A stretch of DNA of 56,472 nt from SAR202 cluster bacterium Casp-Chloro-G3 (GTDB lineage Bacteria > Chloroflexota > Dehalococcoidia > Lucifugimonadales > UBA3495), in the NCBI GenBank assembly GCA_002816715.1, contig MUCJ01000033.1, forward strand, positions 1 through 56,472. Direction: 5' to 3'. Position numbers and translations under genes: made by a program. The notes under the pieces are model-generated. The model was not told where the DNA came from. It was given only the letters and a program-made list of their open reading frames with translations, and did not search any database. Each line of letters opens with the position of its first letter. Positions within the stretch are counted from its first letter, which is position 1. Positions 7,386 through 15,986 of the stretch are shown piece by piece.

Positions 7386-8303
7386 ATGGATAGAATTACC
7401 ACCACGGCCACGCCGGTAGCCCCCTTTGATTTCGACCTGACCGCCGGGTATCACACTTACTTTCGGGGCCGCTACGGCACCGATTCTCTGGACGGCGGCG
7501 TTTACCGACGCCTGCTGGACTTGGGTGACAAGTTAGCGCTGGTTTCAGTAAAATCGACCGGATCAATCGCTAGCCCGGAGCTGTCAATTGAGGTTCAGGG
7601 CGATAACCTCTCGCCCCATGACGTTGTTGGCGCGTCAAAACAGGTAATGTGGGTGTTGGGCGGCGAACAAGACTTGGCTCCTTTCTACGCCCAGGCCGAA
7701 AGTGACCCGGTGCTGGCAAACGTCGTCAACAACTTCTACGGTCTGCACCTGCCCCACACAACTACGGTGTTCGAGGCCCTGGTGCTCGCCATTTTAGGCC
7801 AGCAAATTGCCACCACCGTAGCGCGTATCATCCGCACCCTTTTGATTGAGACCTACGGACTCAGCCAGACCTTTGACGATGGCCTGCACTTCGCCTTCCC
7901 ACGTCCGCAATCGCTGCATGCCGCCTCGGTGGAAGACCTACGCCAATTGAAGCTGAGCCAGCGTAAAGCCGAGTACGTCAAGGGCGTTGCGGCGGCGGCG
8001 CTGGATGGCTCCGGCTGGTTGGAGGATCTGCAAGGTTTGGATGACGCGGAAGTCGTCAGCCAGGTCACTGAACTGCGCGGAGTGGGCCACTGGACCGCCC
8101 AATGGGTGCTGGTGCGGGCGTTGGGCCGCCTCGACGCTTTCCCGTCTGGTGATTTGGCATTACAGCGGGCAATTTCCAACCTGTACTTTAACGGTGCAAA
8201 GCTCAGCGCAGCTCAGATTGAGGAGTTTTCGCAGCGATGGTCGCCCTTCCGCACCTACGCCACCGCCTACCTGTTTACCGCGCTTAGGGCAGGGATGGCG
8301 TGA
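7386..8303 (+). CDS. alkA: AlkA-like DNA-3-methyladenine glycosylase (HhH-GPD)
   Basis: Base-excision repair enzyme of 305 residues that removes alkylated purines. The C-terminal HhH-GPD fold is clear: a hairpin at LRGVGHWTAQWVLVRALG followed by the catalytic Asp in FPSGDLALQRAI. The N-terminal ~110 residues match the AlkA N-domain position. The ATG at 7386 is taken; a TTG at 7368 overlapping the thpR stop would add six residues and lacks a ribosome binding site. It converges on ffh with only nine bases between stops, and I see no terminator there. Confidence 0.88.
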   Translation: MDRITTTATPVAPFDFDLTAGYHTYFRGRYGTDSLDGGVYRRLLDLGDKLALVSVKSTGSIASPELSIEVQGDNLSPHDVVGASKQVMWVLGGEQDLAPFYAQAESDPVLANVVNNFYGLHLPHTTTVFEALVLAILGQQIATTVARIIRTLLIETYGLSQTFDDGLHFAFPRPQSLHAASVEDLRQLKLSQRKAEYVKGVAAAALDGSGWLEDLQGLDDAEVVSQVTELRGVGHWTAQWVLVRALGRLDAFPSGDLALQRAISNLYFNGAKLSAAQIEEFSQRWSPFRTYATAYLFTALRAGMA

Positions 8304-8312
8304 GTGGTGGTG

Positions 8313-9644
8313 TTACTTGCACATATTCATCAGGCCACGGGGGTTGCGGCCCTTGGAGAACTGACGCATCATTTTCTGGGTCTGCCGGAACTGGTTCAGC
8401 AGTTGGTTAATGTCCTGAGCCGAGGTGCCGCTGCCCATTGCAATGCGACGCCGACGGCTTCCTTTAATCAAGTCTGGGTGGTGCCGCTCGTATGGAGTCA
8501 TTGACCGGATAATGGCCTCCACCCTCTTGATCTGGTTGTCGTCGAAGTCGGTGGGCATACGCTTGCTCATCTGGCCCATACCCGGAATCATCTCCATGAT
8601 CTGGCTCAGTGAACCCATCTTTTTAACGGCTTGGATCTGCTGGAGAAAATCATCCAGGTCGAATGTCGCCTGCCGGAACTTGCGCTCCATCTCCTTGGCC
8701 TGGTTCTCATCCACATTCTCCTGAGCCTTCTCGATCAGAGTCAGCACATCGCCCATGGCCAGAATCCGGGATGCCATGCGGTCGGGATGGAAGGGCTCCA
8801 GTGCGTCGGGACGCTCACCCATTCCCACAAACTTGATTGGGACTCCGGTGACCCGAGTTACCGACAAGGCAGCCCCGCCCCGCGCGTCGCCGTCCAGCTT
8901 GCTCATCACCAGGCCGGTCAGCGACACCCGCTGGTGGAACTCCTGGGCGGCGTTGACCGCGTCCTGACCGGTCATAGAATCGACCACCAGCAGCGTCTCG
9001 TGCGGCGATACCGCCGACTTTACATCCTCCAGTTCCCCCATCAACTCGTCATCGATGTGCAGCCGACCGCCGGTATCGATGATCGCCCAGTGGGTTCCCA
9101 GTTGTTTGGCCCGCGCCACGCCCGCCTTGACCACCTGGACGACCGTTGACGTTTTGGGGTCTTCCGAGTAGACCTCAACGTCCAACTGTTTGCCCAGGGT
9201 CTGCAACTGGGAAATGGCAGCGGGACGGCGCAGGTCCGCGGCAATCAGCAACGAAGTATGTCCCTGCTTCCGCAGTTGCAGCGCCAGCTTGGCGGCGGTG
9301 GTAGTCTTACCTGAACCCTGCAACCCAACCAGCATCAGCACCGAGGGCAACTGGCTGGAGGGGGTCAGGCGGTGGTCACCTCCAGTGAGGATTTCTGTGA
9401 GTTCTTCATGGACGATCTTGACCACCTGCTGGCCAGGGGTCAGACTTTGCAAAACGTCTGCGCCCAGAGAACGTTCTTTGACCTTGGCCACAAAGTCTCG
9501 CGCCACCCGATAGTTTACGTCGGCTTCCAATAGGGAGCGACGCACCTGACTCAGAGCTTCATCAATGTCCTTATCGGTGAGGCGGCCCTTGCTGGACAGC
9601 CGGTTGAATATCCCCGTGAGTTTGTCCGACAGGTTATCAAACAT
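8313..9644 (-). CDS. ffh: Signal recognition particle protein Ffh (SRP54)
   Basis: GTPase that binds 4.5S RNA and signal sequences for co-translational targeting to the SecYEG membrane channel. The 443-residue protein has the N-domain helical bundle (1-90), the G domain with P-loop GLQGSGKTTTAAKLA, the DTGGR motif and TKLDG-like SKLDGDARGG, then the methionine-rich M domain (SQIMEMIPGMGQMSKRMP, RRRIAMGSGTS). Its tail KGRNPRGLMNM is typical. It starts 11 bases after the unknown gene upstream, suggesting co-transcription. No SRP RNA gene was identified nearby. Confidence 0.97.
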   Translation of the reverse strand: MFDNLSDKLTGIFNRLSSKGRLTDKDIDEALSQVRRSLLEADVNYRVARDFVAKVKERSLGADVLQSLTPGQQVVKIVHEELTEILTGGDHRLTPSSQLPSVLMLVGLQGSGKTTTAAKLALQLRKQGHTSLLIAADLRRPAAISQLQTLGKQLDVEVYSEDPKTSTVVQVVKAGVARAKQLGTHWAIIDTGGRLHIDDELMGELEDVKSAVSPHETLLVVDSMTGQDAVNAAQEFHQRVSLTGLVMSKLDGDARGGAALSVTRVTGVPIKFVGMGERPDALEPFHPDRMASRILAMGDVLTLIEKAQENVDENQAKEMERKFRQATFDLDDFLQQIQAVKKMGSLSQIMEMIPGMGQMSKRMPTDFDDNQIKRVEAIIRSMTPYERHHPDLIKGSRRRRIAMGSGTSAQDINQLLNQFRQTQKMMRQFSKGRNPRGLMNMCK

Positions 9645-9655
9645 AGACTATTCCT

Positions 9656-10138
9656 TTACTGATAGCCAATTTGGTAGTTCACTACCTCTACGGTGAAATC
9701 CTCCGTCTCACCAAAGACATCCCGGAATGCCCACTCTGTGATCTCTGCTATCGATTTCGTATCAGGCTTATCAAGTTCTTGCCAGTAGTTATTGTCGCTT
9801 GAGACCGCAGAGACTTCGCCAACAACTTCATGTCTAGGAGGGTGAAACCCTTTCTCGGCAAGGCGCTCCTTTACCGGATCGGGTAAGGCTGCCCCGAACA
9901 TGGCTTCCCAAGCAAAGGTGCCTACCTCGCATAGAGCCCACTCCAAGCCCAAGAAACACTGGGCGTAAGGGCCATCCTCTCCAACGCCAAATACTACGAA
10001 CCCTGATTCGTCCCCAATATTATTGAGACCAAACATTAGCCATTTTTCGAATAGCTCTAACCGCTGTACTTGGGTAGAAGCCGATTTAGAATCAGGCAGT
10101 TGCAATGGAGAATCAGCCACATCAATACTCCTACTCAA
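9656..10138 (-). CDS. Unknown acidic 160-residue protein
   Basis: I do not recognise this gene. It encodes an acidic globular protein with an aromatic-rich core (FEKWLMFGLNNIGDESGFVVFGVG, then FLGLEWALCEVG). There is no signal peptide, membrane segment or clear catalytic motif. A loose resemblance in style to small YbjN/TY-chaperone-like proteins is noted but not supported by a motif. It lies directly upstream of ffh with 11 bases between, so the two are probably one transcript. An ATG start is used. Confidence 0.65.
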   Translation of the reverse strand: MSRSIDVADSPLQLPDSKSASTQVQRLELFEKWLMFGLNNIGDESGFVVFGVGEDGPYAQCFLGLEWALCEVGTFAWEAMFGAALPDPVKERLAEKGFHPPRHEVVGEVSAVSSDNNYWQELDKPDTKSIAEITEWAFRDVFGETEDFTVEVVNYQIGYQ

Positions 10139-10713
10139 AAGGGTTATAGGTTCGTGGAGCTGAGCTTGCTATCTGATTGTAGGCTGGCACGCAAACCAGG
10201 GTCAAGGCGTCCCAGCAACTTCTCAATCAGCCTAGAACAGAAAGCGCATTGCTCGATTTACCTTGTACCTTAGAGGGCGTGTGAGAATGTCTTTCTGAGC
10301 GAAGCGAAGAATCTAAAGTGTTGGAAAATGACTATTTTAGATACTTCATCGCTACGCTCCTCAGCATAACATTAGACGTGTGCCTGGATTTCTCGCACAG
10401 GCTCTTATACCAATTACACTTGATGGTGTCGTAGTTACTCTGTGCCCGACACGCCGTCCGCAAATCCCCCCCTTCGCCGTTACCTTGCCTGGGTGACCGA
10501 AACACGATGTATATGAATCGAAATGGTATTAGATATAATCTTTAACGGCAGAGTCACTTTTATAGTATCACTGGTATAGTAACACAGGCGCTGACATTTA
10601 TCGGACATTGACGGTGCGCCATGATGATAGAATTAGCACAACTTAATCAGGAATTTCATTGCCATGAACCGATTATTTAGTCCCACTAAAAGCTTGTGTG
10701 TTGAATTCAGCCC
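10139..10713. other. 575-bp intergenic region with repeats and possible gene remnant
   Basis: No full gene is seen. On the minus strand 10144-10257 is open for 37 codons (IEQCAFCSRLIEKLLGRLDPG... ending at TAA) but has no start codon, so it may be a gene remnant. An imperfect inverted repeat occupies 10286-10373. A weaker pair, ATACCAATT near 10408 and AAATGGTAT near 10522, may bound another small element. A perfect TATAAT at 10534-10539 could serve the downstream sbcC-like gene but lacks a clear -35. Confidence 0.5.
10286..10373. repeat. 88-bp imperfect inverted repeat
   Basis: The arm AATGTCTTTCTGAGCGAAGC (10286-10305) and following GAAGAATCTAAA pair imperfectly with TTTAGATACTTCATCGCTAC (10336-10355) through AACATT at 10373. 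It resembles palindromic intergenic repeats that are dispersed in many bacterial genomes. Confidence 0.55.
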
Positions 10714-13299
10714 ATGATCCCGTTGAAGCTGAGTGTCAAAAACTTTCTATGCTACCGGGAGAACGTTCCGGTTCTAGATTTTGCAGGGATGCACGTCGCC
10801 TGTCTGTGCGGCGGCAACGGCCACGGCAAGTCGGCATTGCTGGACGCCATCACCTGGTCCGTCTGGGGCAAGGCCCGGGGCCGCAGTCAGGATGATCTGA
10901 TCTCCTACGGCGCTGACGAATCACGGGTGGAGCTGGAGTTTCTCACCCGGGACACCCAGTTTCGGGTGATCCGCAGCCACTCCCGAGGCCGCAGCCGGGG
11001 CCGACCGGGGAGCACCGATTTGCAGCTTCAGGTGCTGAGCGACGCCGGTGCCCAGTCCGTATCCGGCAATACGGTGCGGGAAACCCAGGCCAAGATTGAG
11101 CAGCTAGTTGGGATGGACTACGACACCTTCATCAACTCGGCCTTTTTGATGCAGGGCCGCGCCGACGAGTTCACCAGCAAGACTCCAGCCGAACGCAAGG
11201 CGGTGCTGGCATCGGTGTTGGGCCTGGCAGTCTACGACCGGCTGCAGGGACGGGCCAGGGAGCGTCTAGCCGCGAATAAAGCCGTCGCCGACCGCAATGA
11301 GGGCAGCCTCCAGCAGATCCAACGCGAGATTGAGGAGATAAGCGACCCTTCGGCAGAGTTGGTGGGAGTCGCCAAGTATTTGCAGACCGTCGAAGCCCAG
11401 CTGGCTGAGAAGCGTATCGAAGCTGAATCGGTCAGGAGCAAGGTCACCGAACTGGGGCGGCAACGGGAGGAAATGGCCGAACTGAACCGGCGGATTCAAT
11501 CGTCGCGTCAGGACTTGGCCCAACTGGAATCAAGAATCGCCACCGCTCGGCCCCGCATACAGCAGTACCAGGCCGTAGTCTTGCAAGCCCCAGCAATTGA
11601 AGAAGGACTGCGACGCTGGCAGGAAGCACGTCGCCAATTTGACGCATTGGAAGAATCTCGCCTGCGCTTCGACTCACTCAACCAGGAAAGGGGGACTCTG
11701 ACCCAGGCAATTGCGGGCAAAAGAGTGCGCTTGGAATCCCAACTAGAGCAATTGACTCAGCGCATCCAAAGAGATCTTTCCCCCAAAGCCCAGGCCGAGG
11801 CCGAGATAGTACGCCAAACGGGAGAGGTTCAACAGAGTCTGGATAAGTTATCCCAGCAAGAGCAAATGATCACCCAACAGCGCAGTCAGCAACAAAGCCT
11901 GGCTACCCGCATTGGAGAATTCCAGAGTCTGTCGGAGCGCCATCGGGTTGAAGGCCTGGAAATACGCCAAAAGCTGACCTTGCTGGAAGACTCCGGCAAC
12001 GAAGCGGCGGCCTGCCCACTATGCAATACATCGCTAGGCATTGACGGCTGCCAGCGACTGTCCGATACCTACCACGCCGACATCGAAGTCAAGCGCAACC
12101 TTTACCGGGAGAACCAAGCCGAACTGAAACACCTGGAGGATGCGCAATCTGCACTGGCCGAATCCCTGCCCAAACAAGAGCAGGCCTTGGCAAAGTCTCA
12201 GCGGGACGCCCAGGTAAAGCTGCGTGACCTGGAACGGCAGGTCGAAGAATCCAGGCAGGCCCAGCAGGAGCTACAACGGCTGGAGCCTGAGTTGACCGGG
12301 GCGTCGGCATCCCTGGCGTCGGGGGAGTTCGCCGCCGCCGAGAACGCCCGCCTTCTAGAACTGACGCGCGAGATCCAAGCCTTGGGTTACGACGAGGCGG
12401 CCCGCCAGAAATTCTACGCTGAGACCCGTGAGTTGCAGACCTTTGAGGGGCAGCAACTTCAGTTATCTCAGGCCCAGGAGCGCCTGCCCGAAGAGGAAGA
12501 AGCCTTGGCCCAGGCACAGGAAATGCTGGAGCGCAGACAGCAGGAAATATCCGAACAAGAAGAGCGGTTGAAGGCCAGCGAAGCCGCCTTGATAGACTTG
12601 CCCAAATTGGAAACCCAACAGATTGAGACACAGCGAGCCGTAGCTGAGTTGGGAAGCAGCCGGGAGACCGCCATCAGCCGTCAGGGTTATCTGGAGGGTC
12701 AGGTGAGGCGATTGGCTGAGTTGCGGGAGGCGATAGACGCCAACTCTTCACGCATAAAAACTTTGGAAGAGGAGCAAGGCATCTATCAGGAATTGGTCAC
12801 GGCCTTTGGGAAGCAGGGAATCCAAGCCATGCTCATCGAGACGGTGGTGCCCCGATTGGAGGACGAAGCCAATGCGCTGCTGGGCCGCATGACCGACAAT
12901 CGAATGCACCTGAAGTTAGAGACTCAACGGGAGCGGCGCACCGGTCGGGGTGAACCCATCGAGACTCTGGAGATTAACGTCAGCGACGAGCTAGGCCCGC
13001 GCAGCTACGAGATGTACAGCGGCGGCGAGGCATTTCGGGTAAACCTGGCCCTACGTATCGCGCTATCCAAGGTGCTAGCCCAACGGATGGGCGCGCCGCT
13101 GCCGACTCTGTTCATCGACGAGGGCTTCGGCACCCAGGACGCTGCTGGACGCGAGCGCATTTTGGACGTAATCAGCTCCATCCAGGACGACTTCGACAAA
13201 ATAATCGTCATCACTCATCTGGACGATTTGAAGGACATGTTCCCGGTGCGGATTGAAGTGCAAAAAGACGGCAACGGCTCTACTTTCTGGATAAGTTAG
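10714..13299 (+). CDS. sbcC: SbcC/Rad50-like SMC-family ATPase with zinc hook
   Basis: 861-residue DNA-repair ATPase, expected to work with an SbcD/Mre11 nuclease on double-strand breaks and hairpins. Walker A is GGNGHGKS (residues 33-40). Long Gln/Glu-rich coiled coils run from about 180 to 700, interrupted by a CPLC zinc-hook motif at about 434-437. The C-terminus carries the ABC signature YSGGEAFRVNLALRIALS, Walker B LFIDEGFG and the ITHLDD switch. At 861 residues it is shorter than E. coli SbcC (about 1050). No sbcD gene adjoins it, which is unusual for the pair. Confidence 0.9.
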   Translation: MIPLKLSVKNFLCYRENVPVLDFAGMHVACLCGGNGHGKSALLDAITWSVWGKARGRSQDDLISYGADESRVELEFLTRDTQFRVIRSHSRGRSRGRPGSTDLQLQVLSDAGAQSVSGNTVRETQAKIEQLVGMDYDTFINSAFLMQGRADEFTSKTPAERKAVLASVLGLAVYDRLQGRARERLAANKAVADRNEGSLQQIQREIEEISDPSAELVGVAKYLQTVEAQLAEKRIEAESVRSKVTELGRQREEMAELNRRIQSSRQDLAQLESRIATARPRIQQYQAVVLQAPAIEEGLRRWQEARRQFDALEESRLRFDSLNQERGTLTQAIAGKRVRLESQLEQLTQRIQRDLSPKAQAEAEIVRQTGEVQQSLDKLSQQEQMITQQRSQQQSLATRIGEFQSLSERHRVEGLEIRQKLTLLEDSGNEAAACPLCNTSLGIDGCQRLSDTYHADIEVKRNLYRENQAELKHLEDAQSALAESLPKQEQALAKSQRDAQVKLRDLERQVEESRQAQQELQRLEPELTGASASLASGEFAAAENARLLELTREIQALGYDEAARQKFYAETRELQTFEGQQLQLSQAQERLPEEEEALAQAQEMLERRQQEISEQEERLKASEAALIDLPKLETQQIETQRAVAELGSSRETAISRQGYLEGQVRRLAELREAIDANSSRIKTLEEEQGIYQELVTAFGKQGIQAMLIETVVPRLEDEANALLGRMTDNRMHLKLETQRERRTGRGEPIETLEINVSDELGPRSYEMYSGGEAFRVNLALRIALSKVLAQRMGAPLPTLFIDEGFGTQDAAGRERILDVISSIQDDFDKIIVITHLDDLKDMFPVRIEVQKDGNGSTFWIS

Positions 13300-13338
13300 G
13301 GGCCTGTCGGCCAGGAGCGATTACGGGGAGGGACTACC

Positions 13339-13758
13339 GTGTCACTTGATCGAGTTAGTGAGTTTCTCAAGCAGGCTCATCATGGCGTGCTGACCACCTT
13401 CCGACGAGACGGAGCAGCGCAGATGAGTATTGTCAGTTGCGGCCTTTACCGCGACGGCGTTGGTTTCACCACCACAAACGAGCGGGCCAAGCTGATCAAT
13501 CTTCGGCGCAATCCCAATTGTTCGCTGCTGATCTCCCAAGAGGACTGGTGGGGTTATGTGGTGTTGGAAGGACAGGCCAAGATTCTATCGGCGCAAAGCA
13601 CCACCCCTGAGGTGTTGCGGCAAGCCCTAAGGGAGGTTTATCGCGCTGTTTCCGGCAATGATCACCCAAATTGGGAAGAGTACGACCGGGCCATGCAACT
13701 GCAACGCCGCTCAGCGGTGCTGGTCATTCCGGAGCGGGTCTACGGCACTAAGGCTTAG
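13339..13758 (+). CDS. PPOX-class (pyridoxamine-phosphate-oxidase-like) flavin/F420-dependent oxidoreductase
   Basis: Split-barrel flavoprotein of 139 residues. The N-terminus FLKQAHHGVLTTFRRDGAAQMSIVS is typical of F420- or FMN-binding PPOX proteins, and TTNERAKLINLRRNPNCSLLI matches the second conserved block. A GTG start follows the strong ribosome binding site GGGGAGGG. It is 39 bases downstream of the SbcC-like gene on the same strand. The substrate and the choice of flavin cannot be read from sequence. Confidence 0.82.
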   Translation: MSLDRVSEFLKQAHHGVLTTFRRDGAAQMSIVSCGLYRDGVGFTTTNERAKLINLRRNPNCSLLISQEDWWGYVVLEGQAKILSAQSTTPEVLRQALREVYRAVSGNDHPNWEEYDRAMQLQRRSAVLVIPERVYGTKA

Positions 13759-13852
13759 CGGTCGCCAGCTATCCTTCGGTAAGCTCAGGATGTGCGGTTA
13801 AAAACGCCGGCGTGCATTTCGGAAAGTCGCTAGCTCCCCAGGCAGCAAAAGC

Positions 13853-13885
13853 AAGCCCTCGTCTAACGATGCTAGACGAGGGCTT
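13853..13885 (-). terminator. Hairpin terminator between convergent genes
   Basis: Perfect 13-bp stem AAGCCCTCGTCTA / TAGACGAGGGCTT with a 7-base loop. On the minus strand it is followed by GCTTTTG, so it fits best as terminator of the fusion gene; it may stop transcription both ways. Confidence 0.75.
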
Positions 13886-13913
13886 AGCTGCAACTAATTC
13901 AAGCTATTTACGA

Positions 13914-15986
13914 CTAATGGCCGTTGCTGTGGGGCTGGATCAGCACCCGCACCAGACCATCTGCCTCTTTGCGCTGGGTGATTACCCGGTGCCCGGCCTG
14001 TTCCGTCCAGTAGATCACGTCGTAGATATTCAGGGCGTCGTGCAGTACTGCCTCAACGAAGGAGTGCCGGTCGCTGTTGATCTGGTTGGTCAGCGCGGCA
14101 ATCACACCCGCACAGTTCTTACCCCGGCCATCCACCACTGCCCAACCTCCGCCTTTGGTGACGGTGGCAGTGCCGTTTCCGTTTCCGTTGCTATGACCAT
14201 TGCCATTGTGATGAACGTCGATCTCGCCACTTTTGCGCAGGCCCAACTCATGCTTGAAGTGAGCGACCGCCTCGGCAGCCACCGCCGCATCTCGCTCGCC
14301 GCTACGGCAAACCGCGCCCCGCACGCCGACAATGTCGGGGTTGATGCGGGCCAGCTCATCCAGGTCGCTGAGTTTGAGGTGACCGGACAGAGCGGTACTC
14401 AGACCGTACTGCTTGGCCTCCAGCACCATCTCCCGCAACTCATTTTCCGGGATGAAGTCGAAGAGGTTGCGGCCGTCCTTGGTCAGTGTGTCGATGAGAA
14501 AGCCGTCGCACTCACTCTCCCGGGCCAGCTTGACCATCTGCCGGGGTTCCAGTCCGCCGAACAGTTTATTGTCGGCAAATAGCGAGCCAATGAGTTTGGT
14601 ATCGTAGCCTCGCAAGGCCCGACGCGATTCTTTCAAGACTTCCAGGGCCGTGGCGTAGTCAGTTTCGCAGAAGCCAATCTTGACTGACGTGGCGTTCAGC
14701 ATGCCGGCGGCCCGCGCCGCCATTGCCACCGTGCCCGCCTGATTCGGCACCACACCCAGGGTCACGCTGACGTGCTTCTCGGCAGGGATTCTCTCCCGAA
14801 CGGCTTCCAGCAGGTCTGGATGTGCCGAACCCACCAGGGCTTCTTGCAGGTTCTTCAAGTCGATAATGTCGGCACCGCCCTTATCTGCCTCAAGGGCTTC
14901 TGCCATGTTCTGGGCGCTGACCAGCAGCATCATGCCGGAGAAGTCCACTGACCGCTCGCTCTTATCGTTGAGCCACCGGGCGTGCTCCCTGGCCCGGGCG
15001 GGAATCGTCGCGGCCTTGGGTTTGGGAATCAACGGCGTAATATCCTGCTTTAGCTCGGCCTTTTCTTCAGTGGTCAGATCAATTAGAGGTGACCTGACTC
15101 CGCCGCCAGCCATGCCCATCAACTCGCCCCAATATTTGCACATCGAGGCGGGCAGGACTCCACCATGCTTCTTTACCGTGCCGCCCCACCATTTGTCGGA
15201 TACAGCTTTCAGGTCTTTCAGGTGAGTATTGTAGAATTCCAAGTCCAAGTCACCCTTGGTGGCCCGATCAATGAACTGAACGTAGTAATTGCACTCAGGA
15301 GTATCGAACCGCCAGTCGGAGGTGTTGGCGAACATTACCTGCTGTTGGAAGCCCAACTGCTGGGCCTTGGGGAATATCCACTCGTCCGGCGTGCTGATGA
15401 TGGCGTCTTTGCCCACCAGCAGGTGAGTCTCAATAGATGTTTGCTGGTTGAAGCTGGCCTCTTTAACGCCCACCACGTTGGGAATCTGGCACAGCCGCTT
15501 CAGTCCTTGAGGACTCATCAAGAAACCAAACTGAGGCGAATTATAGAACATGATACCCAATGGCGTGTTGTCGGCCAGCAGCTTCACGTACTGGTAGACC
15601 TGCTCCTCGGTCTTGGCGACCATATAAGGAGAGGCGACCATCAGCAGGTCAATGCCGCAATCTTCGGCGTGTTTGGCCAATGCCAGCATGTCCTTGGTTG
15701 AGGTGTGGGTCACATGCGCGCCGGACAGCAATTTGCCCCGCGACTCGTCGGCGACGGTCTCCATGACCTTCACCCGCTCATCGAAGGTTAAGCTCCAGAA
15801 CTCGCCCATCGCCCAGGTGCAGCCAGCGCCAGTGGTGCCCAGTTTCTGGATATAGCGGATATTGCGGCGCATCCCTTCTTCATCGAATGCATTGTCCGGC
15901 GTAAAGGGGGTGATCAGCGTACTCCACTGACCCCTCAATGCTTCCCAGGCCCATTCCTGTGCCTCGTGCTTCTGGTAGCGCGCCAT
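13914..15986 (-). CDS. Three-part fusion: DHDPS-like aldolase, MfnB-like synthase, TusA-like domain
   Basis: 690-residue fusion. Residues 1-330 are a dihydrodipicolinate synthase/NAL-family aldolase, with GTTGAG at 50-55, Tyr148 in FYNSP and the Schiff-base Lys175 in VVGVKEA. Residues 350-585 match (5-formylfuran-3-yl)methyl phosphate synthase (MfnB, DUF556): GGADIIDLKN with Lys378, and LIDTLTKDGRNLFDF with Lys503, the positions of the lysines described for the archaeal enzyme. An Asn/Gly/His linker (592-605) leads to residues 613-686, which resemble a TusA sulfur carrier (VVDGRGKNCAGVIAAL, Cys625). The ATG follows AGGAGGATGAGG. The role is unknown; a furan or sulfur-linked cofactor path is speculation. 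Confidence 0.8.
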   Translation of the reverse strand: MARYQKHEAQEWAWEALRGQWSTLITPFTPDNAFDEEGMRRNIRYIQKLGTTGAGCTWAMGEFWSLTFDERVKVMETVADESRGKLLSGAHVTHTSTKDMLALAKHAEDCGIDLLMVASPYMVAKTEEQVYQYVKLLADNTPLGIMFYNSPQFGFLMSPQGLKRLCQIPNVVGVKEASFNQQTSIETHLLVGKDAIISTPDEWIFPKAQQLGFQQQVMFANTSDWRFDTPECNYYVQFIDRATKGDLDLEFYNTHLKDLKAVSDKWWGGTVKKHGGVLPASMCKYWGELMGMAGGGVRSPLIDLTTEEKAELKQDITPLIPKPKAATIPARAREHARWLNDKSERSVDFSGMMLLVSAQNMAEALEADKGGADIIDLKNLQEALVGSAHPDLLEAVRERIPAEKHVSVTLGVVPNQAGTVAMAARAAGMLNATSVKIGFCETDYATALEVLKESRRALRGYDTKLIGSLFADNKLFGGLEPRQMVKLARESECDGFLIDTLTKDGRNLFDFIPENELREMVLEAKQYGLSTALSGHLKLSDLDELARINPDIVGVRGAVCRSGERDAAVAAEAVAHFKHELGLRKSGEIDVHHNGNGHSNGNGNGTATVTKGGGWAVVDGRGKNCAGVIAALTNQINSDRHSFVEAVLHDALNIYDVIYWTEQAGHRVITQRKEADGLVRVLIQPHSNGH

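Noticed and set aside
10139-10713. SRP RNA gene near ffh
   Set aside because: No conserved SRP domain IV loop motifs were found on either strand; the hairpins fit repeat elements better.
13812-14582. 256-codon plus-strand frame over the end of the fusion gene
   Set aside because: Antisense to conserved MfnB/TusA-like sequence and begins across the terminator hairpin.
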